From Takifugu bimaculatus (lineage: Eukaryota; Chordata; Actinopteri; Tetraodontiformes; Tetraodontidae), in the NCBI GenBank assembly GCA_004026145.2, contig CP034981.1, positions 400,471 to 464,470 on the forward strand: DNA of 64,000 bases, written 5' to 3'. This document shows, piece after piece, positions 47,412-57,282 of the stretch. Positions within the stretch are counted from its first letter, which is position 1, and each line of letters begins with the position of its first letter. A model generated the notes under the pieces. The model did no database searches. It had not been told where the DNA came from and was given only the letters and a program-made list of their open reading frames with translations. The position numbers and the translations under genes were made by a program.

Positions 47412-47607
47412 CACATTCATTCTTCCTTTGACACAAACTGAACAAGTCTGCTGCTCATTTCACTGCTGCTCTTCATCAACCAACACTCAACCATCTGTCC
47501 ATCTGTCCCTCCATCCATTTGTGAGGACAGAGAACAGGACACTTTGTTTCTGCCAAAGCTCGTTAACGACAGTGTGACAGAAACCGATTATATGAGGGAA
47601 AACTCAC

Positions 47608-47669
47608 TGTTGTTAACGGAAAGTCTGATTCCATTTCCAAACAGGATTGTATTGATTCCAGATGAATCA
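47608..47669 (-). CDS. TRAJ: TRAJ segment, family E
   Basis: Identical to 13252. Block 3c. Confidence 0.85.
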
Positions 47670-48109
47670 CACAATTGTTCAGCTCTGAACAAGAACTGTC
47701 AAACAATTACAGGTGGAAAGATGTGAACTGGCTTTTTATGGAGTATAACTTTGGTTTTTATATGTTATACTGTCTTATCAGTCACCTAAGACTTTTAAGA
47801 CATACACTTACAAAGTTATAAAATAAGTTTTCTAATTTACTTTGAAGACAAATTTACTTTTGTCTTCCAGTTATCTGAAATAACCATCATGATTAATACA
47901 ATCACAAGGTCTGAAGAAAAATCCCAGTTTAACGTAAAAACCGATTTAGTCTTTGCAGAAATGCTGGAATATTTAGCTGTTTAGAATATACGTCTTTTAT
48001 GTTTTAGTCTCTTTTTTCTCGGAGCAGCAATAAGTTGATTTTTCATTTTCTTCATCGATAGTTTGGATTTTAAAAGCAGAAGGTTGTCAGATCTGATTTT
48101 TGTACTTAC

Positions 48110-48169
48110 TGCTCTGGATTTGGACTTTGGTTCCACCTCCAAACACAAATTTATTATTTCCAGAAGTCA
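48110..48169 (-). CDS. TRAJ: TRAJ segment, family F, SGNNKF/GTK variant
   Basis: Reads TSGNNKFVFGGGTKVQIQS, as at 40879. Block 3c. Confidence 0.9.
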
Positions 48170-48381
48170 CACAGTGAATTCAACGTGAGCAAAAACCCGC
48201 TACAGCAGCTTTGATCTCAGAACGAGCAGAAAGTTCTGACAGCAGAATACCGAAACGTCAGAGGTAAATTATATGAACCTGTTTTTAATCGGCCTGTTTT
48301 CTAAAATTTTAGCAGAAGGAAACAAAATGTTCCCCGGGTCAAATTATTTAAAATGTGACTGACCCTGGAGTCACAACTTAC

Positions 48382-48443
48382 TGGTTTCACTGGTTAATCT
48401 GGTTCCAGGTCCAAACACCAGCTTTAGTTGCCTCCAGTATTCA
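48382..48443 (-). CDS. TRAJ: TRAJ segment, family G, with two 1-bp insertions 5' of the core
   Basis: Close to the copy at 41150, but with two extra bases before KLVF, so the core frame reads EYWRQLKLVFGPGTRLTSET at the germline end. No stop arises and the core, donor and hybrid RSS are intact. Both insertions extend short runs and another 1-bp insertion lies nearby, so consensus error is possible. Block 3c. Confidence 0.75.
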
Positions 48444-48766
48444 CACGATGCGAAGCAGCATGACAAAAACCACATAAACGCCTGCTGCTGCTGGAGTCAC
48501 GCGTGTGCAAACATGTTGATTCAATTTACACAGGTTGCGTTTTGGTTGGTTTTGTCATGAAAAAACTGTCTAATCCCAGTGTTCCCAGTGGTCATCAGAC
48601 CACAACCAACGACTCATGTCAAACAATTCAAAACATGCACAAATACTGATCAATAATCAATCAATAATGTGTTAAACAGTAATTAATAATAAAGCAGAGA
48701 TTAACACGCAAATTAAATCAGTCACTCAGTCAGTTGAATTGATTTTAAAAAGTCTGTTTTACTGAC

Positions 48767-48829
48767 CATCACTGATAACCAGTTTGGTTCCTGATCCAAA
48801 TTGGAGCTTCTGGGTTCCAGATTGAGTCA
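48767..48829 (-). CDS. TRAJ: TRAJ segment, family A (FGSGT)
   Basis: Reads TQSGTQKLQFGSGTKLVISD. Block 3c. Confidence 0.87.
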
Positions 48830-49897
48830 CACAGTTTGAGAAGAGAGTAGAAAAACTCCCCACATTTATGGTTGAAAACAAAAACTGATCTGAAATTATT
48901 GATTGACAACAGCATCTTCACATTAATGAAACAATGTTTGAACTATTAAAGGTTTTTTCTATCAAACATTACTTCAGTTGAACAGTTTTTTCTGTTTATG
49001 TTTTTCAGCGAAGAAGTCCTATTTTGCATAAATTAAGTTACGCTTTCCACTAATAATCAGTTTTTATATTTGTTAAATCATATTTTCCATCAAAAAAGTC
49101 ATATTTCACATTCGCAGTCATATTTTACATTACTAAAGTCATGTTTTACATTAATTGCATTGTTCTACTTTGCATTGTTCTACTTAACCATAGTTCAATG
49201 TCTAACAGAAAAGTTAAAGTTCTCTTTTACATTTATAAAGTCAAGTTTTACCATTTGTTAATTCATATTTTCCATCAATAAAGTCATATTCCATGTTCAC
49301 AGTCATATTTTACATTTCTAATGTCCGGTTTTACATTAATTGCATTGTTTTACTTTGTTAAAATTGCCTTTTCCATAGTTAATGTGATATTTTGCATAAA
49401 CAAAGTCAGGTCTAACATTATTAAAGTTCTGTTTTACATTATTAAAGTCATCTTTTCATGAATAAAGTCATGTTTTGAATTCCATTGTTTAAGTTTTGTT
49501 TCACCTTAATAGTGATACTGTGCATTAATAAAGTCATGTTTAACATTAGTAAAAATGTGCTTTACATTAATAAAGTCAGGTTTTGTAACTTTTACATTAA
49601 TAAAGTCAGGTTTTGTATCAATTATACTGTTTACATTAATAAATTTGTCTTCCAGTTATCTGAAATAACCATCATGATTAATACAATCACAAGGTCTGCA
49701 GAAAAATCCCAGTTTAACGTAAAAACTGATTTAGTCTTTGCAGAAATGCTGGAATATTTAGCTGTTTAGAATATACGTCTTTTATGTTTTAGTCTCTTTT
49801 TTCTCGGAGCAACAATAATAAGTTGATTTTTCATTTTCTTCATCGATAGTTTGGATTTTAAAAGCAGAAGTTTATCAGATCTGATTTTTGTACTTAC

Positions 49898-49957
49898 TGC
49901 TCTGGATTTGGACTCTGGTTCCACCTCCAAACACAAGTTTATAATTTCCAGAAGTCA
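49898..49957 (-). CDS. TRAJ: TRAJ segment, family F, SGNYKL variant
   Basis: Reads TSGNYKLVFGGGTRVQIQS. Block 3c. Confidence 0.9.
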
Positions 49958-50168
49958 CACAGTGAATTCAACGTGAGCAAAAACCCGCTACAGCAGCTTT
50001 GATCTCAGAACGAGCAGAAAGTTCTGACAGCAAAATACCAAAACGTCAGAGGTAAATTATATGAACCTGTTTTTAATCGGCCTGTTTTCAAAAATTTTAG
50101 CAGAAGGAAACAAAATGTTCCCCGGGTCAAATATTTAAAATGTGACTGACCCTGGAGTCACAACTTAC

Positions 50169-50228
50169 TGGTTTCACTGGTTAATCTGGTTCCAGGTCCA
50201 AACACCAGTTTATATCCTCCAGTATTCA
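50169..50228 (-). CDS. TRAJ: TRAJ segment, family G, NTGGYK variant
   Basis: Reads NTGGYKLVFGPGTRLTSET, one codon shorter than NTGGTYK and found only here. Block 3c. Confidence 0.88.
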
Positions 50229-50559
50229 CACGATGCGAAGCAGCATGACGAAAACCACATAAACGCCTGCTGCTGCTGGAGTCACGCGTGTGCAAACATG
50301 TTGATTCAATTTACACAGGTTGCGTTTTGGTTGGTTTTGTCATGAAAAAACTGTCTAATCCCAGTGTTCCCAGTGGTCATCAGACCACAACCAACGACTC
50401 ATGTCAAACAATTCAAAACATGCACAAATACTGATCAATAATCAATCAATAATGTGTTAAACAGTAATTAATAATAAAGCAGAGATTAACACGCAAATTA
50501 AAACAGTCACTCAGTCAGTCAGTTAGTTAAATTGATTTTAAAAAGTCTGTTTTACTGAC

Positions 50560-50622
50560 CATCACTGATAACCAGTTTGGTTCCTGGTCCAAATTGGAGC
50601 TTCTGGGTTCCAGATTGAGTCA
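50560..50622 (-). CDS. TRAJ: TRAJ segment, family A (FGPGT)
   Basis: Reads TQSGTQKLQFGPGTKLVISD. The family A segment with the highest coordinates, hence the most TRDC-proximal. Block 3c. Confidence 0.87.
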
Positions 50623-51576
50623 CACAGTTTGAGAAGAGAGTAGAAAAACTCCCCACATTTATGGTTGAAAACAAAAACTGATCTGAAATTATTGATTGAC
50701 AACAGCATCTTCACATTAATGAAACAATGTTTGAACTATTAAAGGTTTTTCTATCAAACATTCCTTCAGATGAACAGTTTTTTCTGTTTTTCAGTGAATA
50801 AGACCTATTTTGCACAAATTAAGTCACTCTTTACATTAATAAAATCAAGTTTTACATTTGTTAAATCATATTTTCATCAAAAAGTCATATTTCAGGTTCA
50901 CAGTCATATTTTCCATGACTAAAGTCATGTTTTACATTAATTGCATTGTTCTACTTTGTTAAAATTGCCTTTTCCATAGTTTTCATCGTGCCATGTCTAA
51001 CATTATTAAAGATAAAGCTCTGTTTTACATTTATAAAGTCATGTTTTACATTAATTGCATTATTTTACTTTATTGAAGTCTTTTTCGTCTTTTTCATAAT
51101 TAAAGTCTGTTTTGAATTCCATTGTTTAAATTTTGTTTCACCTTAATAGTGATACTGTGCATTAATAAAGTCACGTTTAACATTAGTAAAAATGTGTTTT
51201 ACATTAATAAAGTCATGTTTAACATTAGTAAAAATGTGTTTTACATTAATAAAGTCAGGTTTTGTAACTTTTACATGAATAAAGTCAGGTTGTGTATCAA
51301 TTATACTGTTTACATTAATAAATTTGTCTTCCAGTTATCTGAAATAACCATCATGATTAATACAATCCCAAGGTCTGCAGAAAAATCCCAGTTTAACGTA
51401 AAAACTGATTTAGTCTTTGCAGAAATGCTGGAATATTTAGCTGTTTAGAATATACGTCTTTTATGTTTTAGTCTCTTTTTTCTCGGCGCAACAATAATAA
51501 GTTGATTTTTCATTTTCTTCATTGATAGTTTGGATTTTAAAAGCAGAAGTTTATCAGATCTGATTTTTGTACTTAC

Positions 51577-51636
51577 TGCTCTGGATTTGGACTCTGGTTC
51601 CACCTCCAAACACAAGTTTATCAGTTACAGAAGTCA
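51577..51636 (-). CDS. TRAJ: TRAJ segment, family F, SVTDKL variant
   Basis: Reads TSVTDKLVFGGGTRVQIQS; the usual GN is replaced by VT, found only here. Block 3c. Confidence 0.9.
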
Positions 51637-51847
51637 CACAGTGAATTCAACGTGAGCAAAAACCCGCTACAGCAGCTTTGATCTCAGAACGAGCAGAAAG
51701 TTCTGACAGCAAAATACCAAAACGTCAGAGGTAAATTATATGAACCTGTTTTTAATCGGCCTGTTTTCAAAAATTTTAGCAGAAGGAAACAAAATGTTCC
51801 CCGGGTCAAATATTTAAAATGTGACTGACCCCGGAGTCACAACTTAC

Positions 51848-51907
51848 TGGTTTCACTGGTTAATCTGGTTCCAGGTCCAAACACCAGTTTATTTCCTCCA
51901 GTATTCA
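51848..51907 (-). CDS. TRAJ: TRAJ segment, family G, NTGGNK variant
   Basis: Reads NTGGNKLVFGPGTRLTSET with the CACGACG and ACAAAAACC RSS version. The family A segment expected next to it has been deleted (junction near 52,228). Block 3c. Confidence 0.88.
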
Positions 51908-52631
51908 CACGACGTGACGGAGCCTGACAAAAACCACATAAACGCCTGCTGCTGCTGGAGTCACGCGTGTGCAAACATGTTGATTAAATTTACACAGGTT
52001 GCGTTTTGGTTGGTTTTGTCATGAAAAAAACTGCCTAATCCCAGTGTTCCCAGTGGTCATCAGACCACAACCAATGACTCATGCCAAACAATTCAAAACA
52101 TGCACAAATACTGATCAATAATCAATCAATAATGTGTTAAACAGTAATTAATAATAAAGCAGAGATTAACACGCAAATTAAAACAGTCACTCAGTCAGTC
52201 AGTTAGTTAAATTGATTTTAAAAAGTCTGTTTTACATTAATTGCATTATTTTACTTTATTAAAGTCTTTTTCGTCTTTTTCATAATTAAAGTCTGTTTTG
52301 AATTCCATTGTTTAAGTTTTATTTCACCTTAATAGTGATACTGTGCATTAATAAAGTCACCTTTAACATTAGTAAAAATGTGTTTTACATTAATAAAGTC
52401 AGGTTTTGTATAAATTATACTGTCACATTAATAAATTTGTCTTTTCCCATCATCTGCCATTTTGTTGAGAATGTTACGTTACTTCATGTATCTGAAGTTA
52501 CTTCACTTGTTTTTACATTTAGTCATGATTTTTGATGAAGCTCAGATGTAAAATCGTTTCTGTCTGATGTTCGTTGGCATGTGAATCACCGTTAACGCAC
52601 TTTAAAACCTCTCAGAATATTACAGACTTAC

Positions 52632-52694
52632 TTGATTCCACCAACACTTTAGTCCCAGAAGCAAAACTGAGTTTATCTCCTCCGTATGAAGACA
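52632..52694 (-). CDS. TRAJ: TRAJ segment, family D
   Basis: Reads SSYGGDKLSFASGTKVLVES. Block 3d. Confidence 0.85.
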
Positions 52695-52886
52695 CACAAC
52701 AAACCACTTGAGTACAAAATCAGTTCCTGTGCTGAAGTCTGAACCAGAACAAATATGAAAACACACCATGTCTCCATCTTTATGACTACAAATATTCATG
52801 CAGAGGAGCCTGTGGAGTCACGGCCTCATTGAAATCCAAATAATAATCATTGTAATCATAATCTTCTGAACAATAAGTGGACTTAC

Positions 52887-52949
52887 TGTCTCGGACCATC
52901 ACTTTGACCCCCTTCCCAAACAAGAACTTCCACCCTCCTGAGCCAGACA
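52887..52949 (-). CDS. TRAJ: TRAJ segment, family C
   Basis: Reads SGSGGWKFLFGKGVKVMVRD. Block 3d. Confidence 0.85.
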
Positions 52950-53145
52950 CACATTCATTCTTCCTTTGACACAAACTGAACAAGTCTGCTGCTCATTTCA
53001 CTGCTGCTCTTCATCAACCAACACTCAACCATCTGTCCATCTGTCCCTCCATCCATTTGTGAGGACAGAGAACAGGACACTTTGTTTCTGCCAAAGCTCG
53101 TTAACGACAGTGTGACAGAAACCGATTATATGAGGGAAAACTCAC

Positions 53146-53207
53146 TGTTGTTAACGGAAAGTCTGATTCCATTTCCAAACAGGATTGTATTGATTCCAGA
53201 TGAATCA
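53146..53207 (-). CDS. TRAJ: TRAJ segment, family E
   Basis: Identical to 13252; tenth and last copy. Block 3d. Confidence 0.85.
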
Positions 53208-53647
53208 CACAATTGTTCAGCTCTGAACAAGAACTGTCAAACAATTACAGGTGGAAAGATGTGAACTGGCTTTTTATGGAGTATAACTTTGGTTTTTATA
53301 TGTTATACTGTCTTATCAGTCACCTAAGACTTTTAAGACATACACTTACAAAGTTATAAAATAAGTTTTCTAATTTACTTTGAAGACAAATTTACTTTTG
53401 TCTTCCAGTTATCTGAAATAACCATCATGATTAATACAATCACAAGGTCTGAAGAAAAATCCCAGTTTAACGTAAAAACCGATTTAGTCTTTGCAGAAAT
53501 GCTGGAATATTTAGCTGTTTAGAATATACGTCTTTTATGTTTTAGTCTCTTTTTTCTCGGAGCAACAATAAGTTGATTTTTCATTTTCTTCATCGATAGT
53601 TTGGATTTTAAAAGCAGAAGTTTGTCAGATCTGATTTTTGTACTTAC

Positions 53648-53707
53648 TGCTCTGGATTTGGACTCTGGTTCCACCTCCAAACACAAATTTATTATTTCCA
53701 GAAGTCA
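53648..53707 (-). CDS. TRAJ: TRAJ segment, family F, SGNNKF variant
   Basis: Reads TSGNNKFVFGGGTRVQIQS. Block 3d. Confidence 0.9.
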
Positions 53708-53918
53708 CACAGTGAATTCAACGTGAGCAAAAACCCGCTACAGCAGCTTTGATCTCAGAACGAGCAGAAAGTTCTGACAGCAGAATACCGAAACGTCAGA
53801 GGTAAATTATATGAACCTGTTTTTAATCGGCCTGTTTTCAAAAATTTTAGCAGAAGGAAACAAAATGTTCCCCGGGTCAATTATTTAAAATGTGACTGAC
53901 CCCGGAGTCACAACTTAC

Positions 53919-53981
53919 TGGTTTCACTGGTTAATCTGGTTCCAGGTCCAAACACCAGCTTATCTCCTGCTCCAGTATTCA
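53919..53981 (-). CDS. TRAJ: TRAJ segment, family G, NTGAGDK variant
   Basis: Reads NTGAGDKLVFGPGTRLTSET, unique to this copy. RSS CACGATG, 12 bp, ACGAAAACC. Block 3d. Confidence 0.88.
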
Positions 53982-54332
53982 CACGATGCGAAGCAGCATG
54001 ACGAAAACCACATAAACGCCTGCTGCTGCTGGAGTCACGCGTGTTTGAGGCACACCAGTTGTTTCTGGTGGTCTTTGTTCCACCAGGGTCTGGGACTGGA
54101 CCTTCCTGGGAGCCCTGAGCTGCAGCCTAATCTCAAACACTGTAAAGTTGTGTTGATCTAGAAGGTTCTGATTGAAAACATCACATGAATCACGGATCAA
54201 TTCATCAATAACAATCACCATTCCAGAGAAATGTTGCATCATCCAGCGCTGGCTGTTCACACGGCCAGAAACCCGATAAAAACGGTTTTTCTCACATCAT
54301 CTGGATCAATGAAGCAGATCTGGATCACATAC

Positions 54333-54384
54333 TGGGATCACAGGTGATCCTGGTGCCGCTGCCAAAGACGACTTAAACCGTTCG
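54333..54384 (-). pseudogene. TRAJ: TRAJ family H, stop codon before the core
   Basis: Same as 17918; sixth copy. Block 3d. Confidence 0.65.
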
Positions 54385-54721
54385 CACATCCCAAAAGAGC
54401 CGAACAAAACTGCCTTTTCCTGTCAGAGAGGAACTTTGATCACCGTATCGATCAGGACATCGGATTATCGGCTTCTGAGCCATCCGCTTTCTTTTCGCTT
54501 TCATCTTTCTGCTTTATTCACCTTGAGACCAGTTTTCTTTGATCATTGGTGAACTGGTTGGATCAAATATCTGGAAAAGGTTGAAATCGCCACTGGTTTC
54601 ACTGGTTGGATTATTGCTGATTGGGTTCAGATCATAACATCATCTGAACTGATCTGATTTTTCTTAGAAGAGATCAAATAAAGAAGATTTAAAATGAGAG
54701 GAATCGGGCTTCTCAACTTAC

Positions 54722-54781
54722 TGGTTTCACTGGTTAATCTGGTTCCACTTCCAAACACCAGTTTAGTTGCTCCAGTATTCA
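54722..54781 (-). CDS. TRAJ: TRAJ segment, family G, FGSGT variant
   Basis: Reads NTGATKLVFGSGTRLTSET. It is the last segment of the amplified cluster; its normal family A neighbour is replaced by the CAGT/CACT array. Confidence 0.88.
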
Positions 54782-55056
54782 CACGACGTGACGGAGCCTG
54801 ACAAAAACCACATAAACGCCTGCTGCTGCTGGAGTCACGCGTGTGCAAACATGTTGATTCAATTTACACAGGTTGCGTTTTGGTTGGTTTTGTCATGAAA
54901 AAACTGTCTAATCCCAGTGTTCCCAGTGGTCATCAGACCACAACCAACGACTCATGTCAAACAATTCAAAACATGCACAAATACTGATCAATAATCAATC
55001 AATAATGTGTTAAACAGTAATTAATAATAAAGCAGAGATTAACACGCAAATTAAAA

Positions 55057-56319
55057 CAGTCACTCAGTCAGTTACTCAGTCAGTCACTCAGTCAGTTACT
55101 CAGTCAGTCACACAGTCACTCACACAGTCACTCACTCAGTCACTCACTCAGTCACACAGTCACTCACTCAGTCACACAGTCAGTCACACAGTCACTCACT
55201 CAGTCACTCACTCAGTCACTCAGCCACTCACTCAGTCAGTTACTCAGTCACTCAGTCAGTTACTCAGTCACTCAGTCACACAGTCAGTCACACAGTCACT
55301 CACTCAATCAGTTACTCAGTCAGTCACACAGTCACTCACACAGTCAGTTACTCAGTCAGTCACACAGTCACTCACACAGTCACTCACTCAGTCACTCACT
55401 CAGTCACACAGTCACTCAGTCAGTCACACAGTCAGTCACACAGTCACTCACTCAGTCACTCACTCAGTCACTCACTCAGTCACTCAGCCACTCACTCAGT
55501 CAGTTACTCAGTCACTCAGTCAGTTACTCAGTCAGTCACACAGTCACTCACTCAGTCACACAGTCAGTCACACAGTCACTCACACAGTCAGTTACTCAGT
55601 CAGTCACACAGTCACTCACACAGTCAGTTACTCAGTCAGTCACACAGTCACTCACACAGTCACTCACTCAGTCACACAGTCACTCACTCAGTCACACAGT
55701 CAGTCACACAGTCACTCACTCAGTCACTCACTCAGTCACTCAGCCACTCACTCAGTCAGTTACTCAGTCACTCAGTCAGTTACTCAGTCAGTCACACAGT
55801 CACTCACTCAGTCACACAGTCAGTCACACAGTCACTCACTCAGTCACACAGTCAGTCACACAGTCACTCACTCAGTCACTCACTCAGTCACTCAGCCACT
55901 CACTCAGTCAGTTACTCAGTCACTCAGTCAGTTACTCAGTCAGTCACACAGTCACTCACTCAATCAGTTACTCAGTCAGTCACACAGTCACTCACACAGT
56001 CAGTTACTCAGTCAGTCACTCACTCAGTCACTCACTCAGTCACACAGTCACTCAGTCACTCACTCAGTCACTCAGTCACTCACTCAGTCACTCACTCAGT
56101 CACACAGTCAGTCACTCACTCAGTCACACAGTCACTCAGTCACACAGTCACTCAGCCACTCACTCAGTCACACAGTCACTCAGTCACACAGTCACTCAGC
56201 CACTCACTCAGTCAGTTACTCAGTCACTCACTCAGTCAGTCACTCAAGGCCACTCACTCAGTCAGTTACGTCAGTCACTCACTCAGTCACACAGTCACTC
56301 AGTCACACAGTCACTCAGC
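55057..56319. repeat. CAGT/CACT/CACA tetranucleotide-based array (1.26 kb)
   Basis: A long array mixing CAGTCAGT, CACTCACT, CAGTTACT and CACACAGT motifs, with longer-period repeats of about 100-200 bp within it. Much shorter versions stand next to family A segments elsewhere (for example about 18,645-18,659 and 20,417-20,461), so it seems to be an expansion of a short tract already present in the duplication unit. No coding potential. Confidence 0.95.
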
Positions 56320-56371
56320 CAATCAGATCTTTACATCCCTGTGGTTGAACTGATTTAATGGGATTTCTCAC

Positions 56372-56425
56372 CAGTTTGGCTGATGGTTCTGGGTCCAAAC
56401 AGGATTCTGCCCGTTGCCATGGTCA
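56372..56425 (-). CDS. TRAJ: TRAJ segment, singleton, most TRDC-proximal (FGPRT core)
   Basis: Reads TMATGRILFGPRTISQT with donor GTGAGA in phase 1. The second core Gly is Arg, which weakens the F-G-x-G bulge. The RSS is poor: heptamer CACTGTG on plus, 12 bp, then TTGAAAACA. It belongs to none of families A-H and is the first J after TRDC. It could be a diverged or dying TRAJ. Confidence 0.55.
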
Positions 56426-57218
56426 CACTGTGATTGACAGCTGATTGAAAACAAACAGCTGGACTCTGAGGACGACAGCATGTAATTACAGCTGTTACTG
56501 ATCTTGTAATAACAACAATAACGAGACTTTTCCTTTGTAATAAAATACTAAAATCTTAATATTTGACATAGAAACATGTCTCCTAATAATGATCCCAGCA
56601 GCAGAACATTCTGGGCCTGAATCAGTTGATCACTGATGAGAGGATCCATCCAGGTGATCAGGAAGCACCAGTCAGGACTCCAGCTCTTCCACTGGTTTTT
56701 ATTCCCAGTATCACCAACTGGTCTTACGGGCACTCGCAGAGGCAGGTGGGTGTAATTCAGGCTGTGTCCGTCAGGGGGCGCCTGACACCCCAACATCTCC
56801 CCTCACAGCAACAGGGTGGTGGGTCCGAAACCCTGGCTGGAGGTGAAGGGGTGAGTCCAGACCCACCTGATGGATGGATGAAGGATGGAAGGAAAAAGAA
56901 GAACGACAGAGGAGAGAACAGGAAATTAAAAGTTGCTGTAGCTACTCTCACCTTTGTTCCTAAGGGCATGTTGCCATGGAAACCAGATCAGTTGGTTTTG
57001 GTTTATCATCTCCAGCTGAGGGCAGATGTGGTGCATGAGCCTGACTGAATGGAATCTTTGAAGAAGATTCTTTTTATCCTTCACACTGCAGGAAACAGGA
57101 AGTTCATGTCTGCTTGGCCACGCCCCCAAACCTGCGTAAGCTAACGTCTGCGGAGCGAACGCCAGAACCACGACCGAAATACGAATAATAATCACCCTGA
57201 ACACCAGGTTAAGAGGCT
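56426..57218. other. TRDC-TRAJ interval, no gene recognised
   Basis: Moderately GC-rich single-copy DNA. Open frames on both strands (for example plus 56626-57048) match no family I know. A stretch near 56,950 recalls part of a J segment but lacks the core and an RSS. The promoter that would drive germline TRAJ transcription could lie here; no specific site is evident. Confidence 0.5.
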
Positions 57219-57242
57219 TTTATTGAAAATGTTTCTTTTATT
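57219..57242 (-). terminator. TRDC: Two poly(A) signals of TRDC
   Basis: Two AATAAA hexamers on the minus strand (57237-57242 and 57219-57224), about 41 and 59 bp beyond the TRDC stop codon. The implied 3' UTR is short. Confidence 0.65.
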
Positions 57243-57282
57243 GATGTTTGAGGAGAAGGAAGAAGAAGAAGTTCTTCCTGTC

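Larger units (their letters stand above)
5650..52440. repeat. Degenerate ~21-bp AT-rich repeat family between J groups
   Basis: A divergent tandem motif, about ATTAATAAAGTCATGTTTTAC, fills most inter-J space. Main tracts: about 5650-6120, 6600-6960, 7540-8270, 8810-9350, 9890-10430, 10970-11510, 12100-12560, 14630-15350, 15940-16390, 18930-19560, 20740-21070, 23990-24630, 25790-26110, 28190-28900, 29500-29950, 32500-33120, 34310-34640, 37550-38190, 39350-39680, 41790-42230, 44800-45410, 46570-46900, 49010-49650, 50800-51320 and 52230-52440. The J segments between these tracts are annotated separately. Shared short repeats give abundant microhomology for unequal exchange. Confidence 0.7.
39863..54781. 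repeat. Higher-order repeat copy 3, rearranged
   Basis: Block a (39863-42423): D C E F G A, with the A-B part of blocks 1a and 2a deleted. Block b (42424-47093): as 1b. Block c (47094-52631): D C E F G A F G A F G. Block d (52632-54781): D C E F G H G. It begins at the same landmark as copies 1 and 2, then differs by deletions and extra F-G-A units, as unequal crossing-over would produce. Confidence 0.85.

Noticed and set aside
6010..52535. Many 60-100-codon plus-strand frames rich in Phe, Tyr, Ile and Lys
   Set aside because: They translate the AT-rich ~21-bp repeats or the complement of J segments, and recur only because the DNA is duplicated.
55057..56319. Possible CRISPR-like or structured repeat array
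   Set aside because: It is a vertebrate tetranucleotide-based satellite with no constant repeat-spacer pattern.
56941..56980. J-like stretch (minus strand LGTKVRVAT) between TRDC and the first TRAJ
   Set aside because: No F-G before the GT, no usable RSS upstream, and the GT donor would follow too soon.
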